38,039 nt of DNA from Mucilaginibacter agri (GCF_009928685.1 NZ_WWEO01000030.1:1-38039), one strand, 5' to 3'; shown: positions 8,139-16,033, counted from the first letter of the stretch. Numbers and translations: made by a program. The notes: generated by a model from the letters alone, not told the origin.

Positions 8139-9356
8139 TCAGAACCGGCCACTTTTAGTTGGCTGAATGCTATTTTTGAACAATCGCTCTTTAATATAAA
8201 GAGTTGTGACTTGTAGATTGCTATGTCTGTTCCTCTGCCTGATTTCCTCGAAGCTTGCCCCATCCTGTAGATCATAATAGTTGCTCGAATGCTTTAAAGC
8301 ATAGAATTTCAAATATGCTGGCAGTTCATGTTGCTTTCGAAAGGCACGCCAACGTTGATCAAAATAACCATCGCATAGTTGACAAGATGATTTCTGGCCT
8401 CGTTTGCTAAAGATATACAAGTTGGCCCCGTCGGATTTGATCAGTTTTCGAAGAAATAAAACGGATTCATCATCTAACGCAAATCTCGCTTCATTCCCAT
8501 TTTTCGTCTTTTCCGGAGGAAGAACTAAAACTGCTTTCACCCAGTCAATATCTTTTACCTGAAGCCTCAATAACTCGATGGGCCTGATATTAAATTTATA
8601 AACAAGCTTTGCAGCAACGTACAAATCATAAAACTTTTCATCCGCTGCTAAAGCGGTAACAACTTGCCTTAATTCCTCCTCTTCATAAATTCTAAAGCGG
8701 GATGAATCATTTTTGAGACTTTGTTTTCGGGTAAGTATGGCTGGATTTTCAGAAACTGCTTTAAGGGCGAGCAGGTAATTGAATAAGGTGATCAGGTGCC
8801 CTCTATAAGTATTGTAGCTAACCTTATTCCAGCCCCTTCTCTTAGCGTAAGCCTGAAGAAATAATTCGATTTCAAATTGGGTTAAAGAGCTGGCTGGTTT
8901 TGCCAGCAAGTTTTTAACCTCCAACCAATCTTTAAAAAATGTGCAGGTGTTTAGGCTGCTTAAATAGCCCTTCTTCTTTAACGCTCCACTTTCAAATGTT
9001 TCTTTACGATAAGCTAACCAATGTTCCATACATCGCTGAATAGATGATTTCGTGGTCAATATCAAATATTTATCAGGAAAGATTGTACCCTTCGAAAACG
9101 GATCATGTCCAGCTTCTAAATTTTCGACTATTTCATTTACGAGGGCTTTCGCATTTTCTTTTAGTTTCTTCATTGTATACGTCCAGCTTAATCCCTTATA
9201 AATTCTGATTCTATTTAATTTGCCTGTAATCGTGTCAAGATGATAGAAACTCAAGCTAGGCTTATTATTATGATCTGGTCTTTCTGGAACATAAAGATTG
9301 AATTTGTATTCATTCCATTTCTTAATGGTAATCGTGCGGTTGCTTAATGGTCTCAT
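8139..9356 (-). CDS. Tyrosine recombinase, divergent active site
   Basis: This 405-aa protein has an extended N-terminal domain (about 1-95), a core-binding domain (about 100-205) and a C-terminal catalytic domain. The box I arginine is present (R258 in KFNIRPIELLRL). The HxxR box reads FYALKHSSNYY, so Y352 and K355 stand where His and Arg are usual. H378 (RNRHSN) and Y387 (TTLYIK) follow. This substituted form recurs in a Bacteroidota recombinase subfamily, so it need not mean loss of activity. It is convergent with the XRE gene (26-base gap) and sits alone upstream of the structured-repeat region, with no excisionase-like partner. Confidence 0.85.
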   Translation of the reverse strand: MRPLSNRTITIKKWNEYKFNLYVPERPDHNNKPSLSFYHLDTITGKLNRIRIYKGLSWTYTMKKLKENAKALVNEIVENLEAGHDPFSKGTIFPDKYLILTTKSSIQRCMEHWLAYRKETFESGALKKKGYLSSLNTCTFFKDWLEVKNLLAKPASSLTQFEIELFLQAYAKRRGWNKVSYNTYRGHLITLFNYLLALKAVSENPAILTRKQSLKNDSSRFRIYEEEELRQVVTALAADEKFYDLYVAAKLVYKFNIRPIELLRLQVKDIDWVKAVLVLPPEKTKNGNEARFALDDESVLFLRKLIKSDGANLYIFSKRGQKSSCQLCDGYFDQRWRAFRKQHELPAYLKFYALKHSSNYYDLQDGASFEEIRQRNRHSNLQVTTLYIKERLFKNSIQPTKSGRF

Positions 9357-9523
9357 AATAGCTATTAAGCTAAAGTTCTATAAACAAGCTCGTCTAACCC
9401 AGTTTTGTTGCGGTATAAAAAAGGCATTAAGAATCCTGTGTTGCCTTTCGCATATTTAAGTGTAATAGTATCAAACATATCATGGCATTGCACCGCTTAA
9501 ACAACCGGAAGCAGTAAGTAGCG

Positions 9524-9590
9524 AAACCGTCAAGGGCAACGCGAGCCGAAAGGTATACACGACGCGTTGTTTATATACCCTTTACGGTTT
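9524..9590. other. Nested inverted repeat, possible structured RNA
   Basis: AAACCGT (9524-9530) pairs with ACGGTTT (9584-9590). Inside it AGGG can pair with CCCT, and within that GGTATA and TATACC flank a partly palindromic ACGACGCGTTGT. This nested stem lies in the 504-base gene-free gap 9357-9860, just upstream of structured repeat copy A. Nothing coding is seen in the gap. It could be an RNA, a terminator for neighbouring genes, or a recombination site. Confidence 0.4.
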
Positions 9591-9654
9591 ATCTACGGTG
9601 CTAATTTTGTCCCTGCGGTGCTGTGCCTTACTTTCAGGAGGTGCGGTTGGAAAA

Positions 9655-9759
9655 GCAGGTGTGTGAGGTACGAACACTTCTGCATGTGCGGCGGTGAGGC
9701 TGTTAGCGCAATGAAATCCAGCGCGAAGCGCGTGGTGGAATGAAGTTACCTGCCGTAAC
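9655..9759. repeat. 105-bp structured repeat, copy A
   Basis: Copy A aligns end to end with 12186-12290 in the same orientation. Well conserved blocks are GCAGGTGTGTGAGGTA, GAACACT-CTGCATGTGCGG and GCGCGAAGCGCGTGGTG. The central GCGC-GAA-GCGC hairpin is identical. The segment between is diverged, but in both copies the flanks can still pair. Stop-free frames through it give HHALRA and PHTPA-like shadow peptides in both copies, which are not real proteins. The two copies bracket the MazG/DUF2075 gene pair exactly. Confidence 0.72.
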
Positions 9760-9821
9760 GTGAGGGAATAGATCATCTGTAAACGTTCATTTTTAGCTAA
9801 AACTTCCGCCATTTCCATTCA

Positions 9822-9853
9822 TTTGTACGCCATCGATAAATATGTTAGCTTTA
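9822..9853 (+). promoter_or_regulatory. Promoter for the MazG-DUF2075 operon
   Basis: TTTG at 9822-9825, a 20-base spacer and TAGCTTTA at 9846-9853 match the Bacteroidota promoter with one mismatch in the last base. The expected start of transcription is about 9858-9861, at or next to the ATG at 9861. The mRNA may therefore be leaderless. Confidence 0.5.
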
Positions 9854-9860
9854 TTCCTTT

Positions 9861-10190
9861 ATGAAAGACTGGGACAATATTATAACGCAATTATTAGAAT
9901 TCAGGAAAGATCGTGACTGGGAACAATTCCACAACCCCAAGGATCTTGCATTAGCATTATCTATCGAAGCGTCAGAACTGAATGAACTATTCTTGTGGAA
10001 AAGTCCGGAAGCCGCCGATAAAGAGAAAATCAAACACGAGATCGCTGATATCTTCTCCTTTTTACTATTACTCGTCCATGAATATAAATTGGATATCTCA
10101 GCTATAATGGCGGAAAAGATCCACATTAATAACGAGAAATATCCAGTAGCCAAAGCCAAGGGCAACGCAACAAAATACACTGAACTGTAA
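9861..10190 (+). CDS. MazG-like nucleotide pyrophosphohydrolase
   Basis: This 109-aa protein is all helical and carries the paired acidic boxes of the MazG / RS21-C6 (DCTPP1) superfamily: EASELNELFLW (E33-x-x-E36 region) and KHEIADIFSF (E-x-x-D). These coordinate magnesium and hydrolyse (d)NTPs to (d)NMPs and pyrophosphate. It matches the single-domain size of the family. Its stop codon is 2 bases before the next ATG, so it is in one operon with the DUF2075 helicase. The two genes are enclosed by copies of a 105-bp repeat. A role in nucleotide-pool control during phage infection is inferred from that partnership. Confidence 0.87.
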   Translation: MKDWDNIITQLLEFRKDRDWEQFHNPKDLALALSIEASELNELFLWKSPEAADKEKIKHEIADIFSFLLLLVHEYKLDISAIMAEKIHINNEKYPVAKAKGNATKYTEL

Positions 10191-10192
10191 TA

Positions 10193-12061
10193 ATGATCGT
10201 CTATCAGAATTCAAAAAAGCAGTTTCTCGACGATGTCTTTTCCAATGATATAGAAAATATCATTCACGATTTTTACAGGAAAAAACTTCAAAAACGTAGC
10301 CAAAAAAATGAAATCCGTTCATGGCGTGAATCCATGCATTATATGGATCGGATTTTAAGGGATGACGCTATTCCGGATAACTGCGGGGTTTCTATAGAAT
10401 ATCAGATACCTCAAACTGGTAAGCGTATTGATTTCATTTTATCCGGTCGAAATGCAAATGGTGAAGATCAGGTCATTCTGGTTGAATTAAAACAATGGAG
10501 TGAAGCAAAAATTACAGGACAAGACGGATTAGTAAGTACCCGATTTGAACATGGAGAGGCTTTAACCAGTCATCCGGCTTATCAGGCGTGGTCATATGCT
10601 ACATTACTTCAAGGCTTTAATCAAACTATTTACGACGAAAATATCGGGTTGATACCCTGTGCTTACCTGCATAACTATCCGCCTGATGATGTTATTTTAA
10701 ACCCGTTCTATCAGGGGTACATAGACAAGGCTCCCGTATTCCTAAAGTACGACGCCAAAAAGTTGCAGGACTTTATCAAGCAACATGTTAAATATGGTGA
10801 TACGACAGACATTCTTTACCGTATTGATTCGGGTAAAATAAAGCCATCTAAAGCATTGGCGGATAGTCTGGCCGCCATGCTCAAGGGGCAACAAGAGTTT
10901 GTGCTCATTGATGAGCAGAAAGTGGTTTACGAGACCGCATTGGCATTAGTCAAAGGCCACCAATCAGAAAAGCAAATCCTCATTGTTGAGGGTGGCCCAG
11001 GCACGGGCAAATCTGTAGTCGCTATTAATTTGCTAGTGGCTTTAACCAAGTTAGGCTTATTAGCGCAGTATGTTTCAAAGAACGCAGCACCACGTGCAGT
11101 TTACGAGGCTAAGCTATGTGGTACATTACGGGCAACTGCAATACGTAATCTTTTTAAAGGATCAGGGGCTTATATAGACGTTTTGCCTGATACATTCGAT
11201 GTATTAATTATAGATGAGGCTCACCGGCTCAACGCTCAGGGCGGTCTTTATGGAAATCAGGGAGAAAATCAAATCAAGGAACTGATAAGTTCGGCAAAAA
11301 CCAGCATCTTTTTTATCGATGAAGATCAGCGGGTAACGCTCAAAGACATTGGTGATAAACAGGAAATTTATAAATGGGGAAATTTAGCAGGTGCGAAAAT
11401 TATTGAAGTAGAGCTATCATCCCAATTTCGCTGTAATGGTTCTGATGGTTATCTGGCCTGGCTGGATCAGGTACTCGATATTCGGGAAACGGCTAACGAT
11501 AACATCGCTGAACTAGCTTATGATTTCCGGGTTTTGGATTCGCCAACTTTGCTTCAGGAATTAATTCTTGAAAAAAATAAGGCAAGTAATAAGGCCAGAA
11601 TGGTTGCAGGCTATTGTTGGAATTGGATTAGTAAAAAAGATTCAAGTGCGTATGATATAGAAATGCCTGCTTATGATTTTCGTATGCGATGGAACCTGAC
11701 TACCGATGGTAGTTTATGGATTATAAGCCCGGAGTCCGTAAATGAAATTGGATGTATTCATACTTGCCAGGGATTGGAGGTCGACTATATCGGTGTAATC
11801 ATAGGACCTGATCTGATCATTCGCAATGGCGAAGTAATTACAGACGCATCTAAACGAGCCAAATCAGATAAGTCTACCAATCATTACAAGAGCTACTTGG
11901 TTAAGCATCCGGAATCCGGTCCGGATTTTATCGACAGTATTATTAAAAACACTTATCGTGCATTAATGACTAGGGGGATGAAAGGGTGCTACATATTTTG
12001 CACAGACGCTGAAACCAACGCTTATTTTAAAGAAAAGCTAAGCGACTTTCGCCGTTCATAG
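10193..12061 (+). CDS. PD-(D/E)XK nuclease-DUF2075 helicase/ATPase
   Basis: This 622-aa protein has an N-terminal restriction-endonuclease-like domain (about 60-165) with D80 in KRIDFIL and E98-x-K100 in ILVELKQW. The second part is a DUF2075/Schlafen-like superfamily I helicase core. Walker A is GGPGTGKS at 267-274 and Walker B is LIIDEAHR with DEAH at 341-344. Late helicase motifs are TCQGLEVDYIGVIIGPDL and NTYRALMTRGMKGCYIF. An ATP-driven nuclease acting on DNA or RNA is expected, in the cytoplasm. It follows the MazG-like gene by 2 bases. DUF2075 proteins are frequent in defence islands; the exact activity of this pair is unproven. Confidence 0.87.
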   Translation: MIVYQNSKKQFLDDVFSNDIENIIHDFYRKKLQKRSQKNEIRSWRESMHYMDRILRDDAIPDNCGVSIEYQIPQTGKRIDFILSGRNANGEDQVILVELKQWSEAKITGQDGLVSTRFEHGEALTSHPAYQAWSYATLLQGFNQTIYDENIGLIPCAYLHNYPPDDVILNPFYQGYIDKAPVFLKYDAKKLQDFIKQHVKYGDTTDILYRIDSGKIKPSKALADSLAAMLKGQQEFVLIDEQKVVYETALALVKGHQSEKQILIVEGGPGTGKSVVAINLLVALTKLGLLAQYVSKNAAPRAVYEAKLCGTLRATAIRNLFKGSGAYIDVLPDTFDVLIIDEAHRLNAQGGLYGNQGENQIKELISSAKTSIFFIDEDQRVTLKDIGDKQEIYKWGNLAGAKIIEVELSSQFRCNGSDGYLAWLDQVLDIRETANDNIAELAYDFRVLDSPTLLQELILEKNKASNKARMVAGYCWNWISKKDSSAYDIEMPAYDFRMRWNLTTDGSLWIISPESVNEIGCIHTCQGLEVDYIGVIIGPDLIIRNGEVITDASKRAKSDKSTNHYKSYLVKHPESGPDFIDSIIKNTYRALMTRGMKGCYIFCTDAETNAYFKEKLSDFRRS

Positions 12062-12185
12062 TAAAGTCTTTTATTCTCAATAATTCCAATATTTGCCAAT
12101 AGCTGACACCTTAGATTGTTCATTAATAACTAATCTGATCAGCAATCGGTAAGTATTAATTCCATAATTCGGAAGTTGGGGTTGG

Positions 12186-12290
12186 GCAGGTGTGTGAGGT
12201 AAGAACACTCCTGCATGTGCGGGAGGCGAGGCGGACGGTGGCATGGAACCTGGCGCGAAGCGCGTGGTGACACGCAGCCGTCTGCCGCAG
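12186..12290. repeat. 105-bp structured repeat, copy B
   Basis: Copy B has the same orientation and length as copy A at 9655-9759. Here the outer stem is very clear: GGCGGACGG can pair with CCGTCTGCC over 9 bp with one G-U, enclosing GCGC-GAA-GCGC. A 5' hairpin GCAGG...CCTGC is also present. It lies in the 380-base gap 12062-12441, which otherwise shows only the terminator-like hairpin at 12379-12411. Confidence 0.72.
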
Positions 12291-12378
12291 CCGGATGGTC
12301 TTATAAACGCTCCCAATAATATTAATATCTTTGTACCAGGGCAAAATTCTTTTGTCCAATTGTGATAAGGTTTAGGTT

Positions 12379-12411
12379 TAATTCCCCAAACAGCGAGTGT
12401 AAGGGGAATTA
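12379..12411. terminator. Convergent-gene terminator hairpin
   Basis: TAATTCCCC (12379-12387) and GGGGAATTA (12403-12411) form a perfect 9-bp stem with a 15-base loop, followed by ATTTTAATT. It lies between the ends of the plus-strand DUF2075 gene and the minus-strand MobB gene, so it could end both transcripts. Confidence 0.6.
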
Positions 12412-12441
12412 TTTTAATTGGAATATCTCATATAAAAATCA

Positions 12442-13437
12442 TCATCGGCTCGGGCCACGGCTCTGATCCTGCCCCGGTTTCTTTTTTTTCTTTTTCTTCC
12501 ACCGGCTATCATCAGATGTTGGCGCAATATTGATATTGCCGCTATTGTCCAATAATGTTTCTAATATACCTTTGCCATGATAACCCTGTTTGTAACCAAA
12601 TTTCATAACCTGTTCTGCCCTTTGCAGTTCTCTTACTTCTTCCTTTTGTTCGTATGAACCATGCTTTAAGGCATTCGCGTAGTTAAACGATTCTTTGACC
12701 TCCCGGTTGTAACCAAACATATTGTCGAATAAGCTTTCTGTAGCTTGCTTAAAAGCACCCCGGTCAAACTGTCCCACCTTTTGACTATGTGATTTGTTCG
12801 AGCCTCTTGAATTATTAAGCGGACTTACCTTAATGCTATTACTGGCATCCTTACGACTAACGATAATTTGCAAATGCATTTGTTCGCCTGGCTTAGCATC
12901 GCCTTTCTTGACTTGCCCTTTTCTGACGTCCAGATCTTTGTAGGTGTAATAACGGTTGTTTTCCAGTTTACCGAAATACACCAAATCGTGGTTGCCATTA
13001 ATCCCATCCCGTTTAAAGTTTTTAGCGTAAGCATCCATCACCTGATTTGCATAGGTAATCAGGTGGGCTTTAGCTCCATCTTCGCCGAACTTGGCTTTTA
13101 GGAAAAGGATCTCTTTTTCGCTTGGGCTTACATTAATTAGGAAGAACTTCGCGTCGTCTTTAGACAGTTTAGCAACATTATTATCTATTACCTGCCTTAC
13201 TTCATAAGGCTGAATATTATGTCTTTCATGGTTGAACCAGCATTCAGGTTGGTAGTTCTTATTTAGCTGCTCAGCCCTCCTGTTCTCCTTTTCCAGGTAA
13301 GCTACCAATTGGCTGCTGCTGCCTTTGTTATTTCCGGTTTCGCTCTTCGTGATATTTACATGCATAGTCTGTAATTGATAAGGTTTGTTTCTTTTCCTTG
13401 GGTTCGATATTAGTCTTTGCGACTTTTCGGTTGTCAC
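12442..13437 (-). CDS. mobB: MobB-like relaxase
   Basis: This 331-aa protein resembles Bacteroidota MobB/DUF5712 mobilisation nucleases. The family-like start MHVNITKSETGNNKGSSSQL begins at residue 25, followed by LVYFGKLENNRYYTYKDLDV and the metal-site-like strand MHLQIIVSRKDASN (about 185). The C-terminus is low complexity and lysine-rich (KKKKKKK), typical of DNA-binding tails. A relaxase of this type nicks oriT and pilots the strand through a helper conjugation machine. The start overlaps the stop of mobA by 4 bases; an alternative start is ATG 13365, which removes 24 residues. Function rests on family resemblance and position. Confidence 0.82.
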   Translation of the reverse strand: MTTEKSQRLISNPRKRNKPYQLQTMHVNITKSETGNNKGSSSQLVAYLEKENRRAEQLNKNYQPECWFNHERHNIQPYEVRQVIDNNVAKLSKDDAKFFLINVSPSEKEILFLKAKFGEDGAKAHLITYANQVMDAYAKNFKRDGINGNHDLVYFGKLENNRYYTYKDLDVRKGQVKKGDAKPGEQMHLQIIVSRKDASNSIKVSPLNNSRGSNKSHSQKVGQFDRGAFKQATESLFDNMFGYNREVKESFNYANALKHGSYEQKEEVRELQRAEQVMKFGYKQGYHGKGILETLLDNSGNINIAPTSDDSRWKKKKKKKPGQDQSRGPSR

Positions 13438-14000
13438 AGCTTACTGACTTCTGCACGGATGTGGGCGATCAATTCATCCTTCTCCGTTTGCTTCGCCAGC
13501 ATCGACATTTGATCCCTGCGCCTACTGTAGAATTCCAATGTTTCCATAAACTTTCTTTTAAGCTCTGCTTTATCGTATTGCATCAGGTCAAGCCTTCTCA
13601 TGTATTCGGCAATCTTGTTCATATTGGTTACCTGGCTTTGATTGGTTAGCAATTGCTCCTCGTTAAATTTGATTACCTGCTGGCTAAAGGCTTCCGCGAT
13701 TTTGCTTTGCTGATTAATCATTCTTTCCGAATCTTTCTTCATTGGAATCAACAGGTCCTGCTCCTGTGTTTTGATAAAAGCAACGATGTTATCGGTCTTT
13801 TTATTGATCGCATTCTTCAGCAACTCATCATTCAAGTCCCTCGGATCTTTCTTTGACTTATAGAAATAATCTACCATGTGGATGAAGAAATCCAGCTTCG
13901 TCAGCCCGCTTTTATTAGCCAAAGTTTGCAGCTTCTCGTCTGTCTTAGCCGGGAACCTGATGGTTTTCACATTTTCATCTTTCGTAGCCTTCATACACAT
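13434..14000 (-). CDS. mobA: MobA-like mobilisation accessory protein (BfmA/BtgA type)
   Basis: This 188-aa protein has an N-terminal ribbon-helix-helix-like segment (KTIRFPAKTDEKLQTLANKS, about 12-31) and a long helical remainder (about 55-180) rich in K, E and Q, consistent with coiled coil. This fits the BfmA/BtgA family, which binds oriT and recruits the MobB relaxase. ATG 14000 and ATG 13994 are both possible starts. It is directly downstream of the palindrome-rich region 14013-14271. Twin GTATAC-containing repeats just before its start could be operators for self-repression; this is inferred. Confidence 0.82.
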   Translation of the reverse strand: MCMKATKDENVKTIRFPAKTDEKLQTLANKSGLTKLDFFIHMVDYFYKSKKDPRDLNDELLKNAINKKTDNIVAFIKTQEQDLLIPMKKDSERMINQQSKIAEAFSQQVIKFNEEQLLTNQSQVTNMNKIAEYMRRLDLMQYDKAELKRKFMETLEFYSRRRDQMSMLAKQTEKDELIAHIRAEVSKL

Positions 14001-14012
14001 TCTTCGTTCTAG

Positions 14013-14083
14013 GTATACCGCCAGGTATACTGTTTCTTATTGTTATGGCTTTAAGCGGGGGGTAAAGTATACCGCAGGTATAC
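14013..14083. promoter_or_regulatory. Paired GTATAC inverted repeats upstream of mobA
   Basis: Two nearly identical imperfect palindromes, GTATACCGCCAGGTATAC (14013-14030) and GTATACCGCAGGTATAC (14067-14083), differ by one C and are about 54 bases apart. A third related run, TGTTATACCGTTATACA, lies near 14209. They sit between the mobA start and the large palindrome, so they are candidate operators or relaxosome binding sites. Confidence 0.5.
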
Positions 14084-14106
14084 GCAAAACGCCTTTGCCC
14101 CGCAGG

Positions 14107-14145
14107 GCAAGCGGAAAAAGTCGGGTGCGCCCGACTTCCGCTTGC
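14107..14145. other. Large palindrome, putative oriT
   Basis: GCAAGCGGAA pairs with TTCCGCTTGC (10 bp) and, inside, GTCGGG pairs with CCCGAC around a TGCG loop. A 3-A bulge sits in the left arm. It is GC-rich against AT-rich flanks, upstream of mobA/mobB, the usual place for oriT in Bacteroidota mobilisable elements. The nick site cannot be assigned by eye. Confidence 0.5.
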
Positions 14146-14184
14146 TCCCCCCGCTTTCTGCGAGAGGACAATACTTCGCCGCCG

Positions 14185-14271
14185 GTCTGCTTTGCAGACT
14201 GGTTATCCTGTTATACCGTTATACAGATAGCTGGTTATGTGCTTATTCATATATCTGTGTAACCAGCTATC
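14185..14271. repeat. Further inverted repeats in the oriT region
   Basis: GTCTGC-TTT-GCAGAC (14185-14199) is a tight hairpin. GATAGCTGGTTA (14226-14237) and TAACCAGCTATC (14260-14271) form a perfect 12-bp inverted repeat with a 22-base spacer. They may be part of oriT or terminators for the minus-strand gene at 14282-14596. No gene is seen between 14001 and 14281. Confidence 0.55.
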
Positions 14272-14281
14272 AGTATAACTT

Positions 14282-14596
14282 TTAAATCTCCCAACCGGCA
14301 GGCCAGTAAACCTGGCTGCCGAGTTTGGGATGATAAGAAGGTTGGTAACGGATGTAACCATATTCATCCAATTCTTTGATGCACTTGTGGTAGGTTGCAA
14401 TAGAGGCGATCTTACTGAACGTCATCATCTCCTTCCTGGTGATAGCAAATGGACTGGCATAGCCATTTCTTTGCCAATGAACGAACAGGCCTGTAAACAG
14501 GCTGACATGCGTTGCATTGAGCCGCTCGTCTTTACTTATACGACGCAACAGTTTACCGTATCCGGTAAGTTCTACATTCGATAGGTTGGTTCTCAT
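14282..14596 (-). CDS. Small winged-helix-like protein
   Basis: This 104-aa protein is of a type often found beside mobilisation genes in Bacteroidota elements. Its pattern GYGKLLRRISKDERLNATHV ... ITRKEMMTFSKIASIATYHK ... GYIRYQPSYHPKLGSQVYWP looks like the winged-helix of replication initiators and transposon regulators: several helices, then a beta wing. There is no catalytic motif. The start overlaps the stop of the upstream HTH gene by 4 bases, so they form an operon. A regulatory role in mobilisation or copy control is likely but unproven. Confidence 0.65.
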   Translation of the reverse strand: MRTNLSNVELTGYGKLLRRISKDERLNATHVSLFTGLFVHWQRNGYASPFAITRKEMMTFSKIASIATYHKCIKELDEYGYIRYQPSYHPKLGSQVYWPAGWEI

Positions 14597-14859
14597 TTGA
14601 TGCCTCCTTCCAATAGTTTGTTGATATCTTCCAGCTTGTAGTACATGATACTGCCGATACGGGTAAAGCGAAGTGTACCGTTGATCCGCAGGTTCTGCAA
14701 GGTGCCTGGTGAAATCTTGAGCAGCTTTCTAACCTCGTTGCTTTTGAGCCACTTTTTGGACGTAGCTTGTCCATCCAGCTGAACGAGCTTTTTGATCTCC
14801 GTCAGCAGCTCGCTTTTAAACTCCCTTAAATCTTCTTTGGTGATAATCTCCAAATTCAT
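14593..14859 (-). CDS. Excisionase-like helix-turn-helix protein
   Basis: This 88-aa protein starts at ATG 14859, chosen over an upstream ATG at 14943 because a good ribosome binding site (AGGAGG, unusual in this window) lies 7 bases before it. A helical N-terminus (LREFKSELLTEIKKLVQLDG) is followed by the Xis/MerR-like winged helix WLKSNEVRKLLKISPGTLQN and wing GTLRFTRIGSIMYYKLEDIN. It is a paralogue of the 95-aa protein at 2321-2608. It probably regulates mobilisation or excision, together with the overlapping winged-helix gene downstream. Confidence 0.82.
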   Translation of the reverse strand: MNLEIITKEDLREFKSELLTEIKKLVQLDGQATSKKWLKSNEVRKLLKISPGTLQNLRINGTLRFTRIGSIMYYKLEDINKLLEGGIK

Positions 14860-15009
14860 CACTAATCCTCCTGTTGTTTTGAGTATATAATAAACCAGTT
14901 CAAAGGCGGTATACAATAGTTGCCTGTGAACACTATGGTTCAAATGTCAAGACGGAAATGGCAAAATGAATGACCAATGGAGGCGTTTGGTCAGATTTGG
15001 AGGAATAGT

Positions 15010-15771
15010 TTACTTCTTTTCTTTGGGAACGATTTTGAAAAGCTTGTCGTCCTCTGCAATATTGATGTACTTGGATGGCTTATCGTCCTTATTCGCCGGA
15101 AAGTAGTTATGCGCTGTATCGATAGAAATATCTTTGTCGCCATGTTTAAAGTATTTGGCGATCATTTTATACCAGGGGCTTTGCGCCTGAGAACGTGCGA
15201 GCCTGTTATTGTTCGGCAATTTTAAGTATTGTATCTGGTGTACGAGGTTCATGAAAGTAGACATGCTGCCTTTGTCAATGACGATCTTTTCACCCACGTC
15301 ATACTTGGTGGCTTCTTTCAGTTGTGATTCGAGATCAGCTATTCTGCCGTTTAGCTGATCTATCATCCGATCTTTTTCTGCTACGACTGATTCGATAGGT
15401 TCGAGTTTATGCCAGCGGTCAACCGTTTTCAGAAAATCAAGGAAAGCTTCCAGCTGTCTTGCGCTTGCCATGTGGCTGGGATAGCTCGATGAGAACGGGT
15501 CTTTCTTTTTATAAAAGGCGATGCGGTTAATTACAATATCGGTGACATGGTTGAAAAACTCTTCTTCCCGGTCAGGATAGCGTTCTGAAAAGTAAATGAG
15601 ATGAAAGTTATAGTACGAGGAAAATTCTTCTTTGCCAAGCTTGTAGAGCTTATTTAGAAAGAAGTTATCTGATAAAGCCTTATTCTGTATGATTGGGTTA
15701 CCGATTTCGAAACGGTTCGGCGAGAAATCGAAACGTTCACGAAATTTGAAATATTTGCCTTGAGTCGCCAT
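15010..15771 (-). CDS. Hypothetical coiled-coil protein of mobile elements
   Basis: This 253-aa protein is not recognised at family level. It is soluble, with an aromatic, charged N-terminal half (MATQGKYFKFRERFDFSPNR, then YYNFHLIYFSERYPDREEEF). A predicted coiled coil follows at about 130-155 (VAEKDRMIDQLNGRIADLES), then a C-terminal basic segment ending in KIVPKEKK. No membrane segment or signal peptide is seen. It lies upstream of the small HTH pair and mob genes on the same strand, so it belongs to the mobilisation/maintenance region. Function unknown. Confidence 0.6.
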   Translation of the reverse strand: MATQGKYFKFRERFDFSPNRFEIGNPIIQNKALSDNFFLNKLYKLGKEEFSSYYNFHLIYFSERYPDREEEFFNHVTDIVINRIAFYKKKDPFSSSYPSHMASARQLEAFLDFLKTVDRWHKLEPIESVVAEKDRMIDQLNGRIADLESQLKEATKYDVGEKIVIDKGSMSTFMNLVHQIQYLKLPNNNRLARSQAQSPWYKMIAKYFKHGDKDISIDTAHNYFPANKDDKPSKYINIAEDDKLFKIVPKEKK

Positions 15772-16002
15772 AGGAATTAGGTTTTATAAAGAAACCAACT
15801 TAACAACTTATGGTTTTAAGCCATTCTTCTTCTAGATGGTATTTTTAAAATATGAATCGTACATGGATGACTAAGAATGTGAACCTTATGAGATTTTTCG
15901 AACCAACTGTTAGCAAAAGTTGATTGGATATTAATTTAAAGTAAAAGAAAGATATCGCAGAAATTAAAATTTTAGCATTATAATTGCAAACCTCAGAATA
16001 AA

Positions 16003-16033
16003 TTTGGAAGTGTTTGCAAATCAATTAGATTTG
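16003..16033 (+). promoter_or_regulatory. Promoter for the DUF2779-dGTPase operon
   Basis: TTTG at 16003-16006, a 19-base spacer and TAGATTTG at 16026-16033 match the full Bacteroidota consensus. Transcription would start near 16040, giving a short leader before ATG 16053. It lies in the 281-base gap 15772-16052, where nothing else is seen. Confidence 0.65.

Noticed and set aside
9582..9818. Minus-strand 78-codon frame and the similar frames at 12077-12359
   Set aside because: They are translations of the 105-bp structured repeat and its flanks. The peptides look alike only because the repeat DNA is alike, and the frames run on into unrelated sequence.
12442..14000. Full conjugative element (ICE)
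   Set aside because: No VirB4, TraG/VirD4 or other Tra proteins are seen anywhere in the window, so the element is called mobilisable only.
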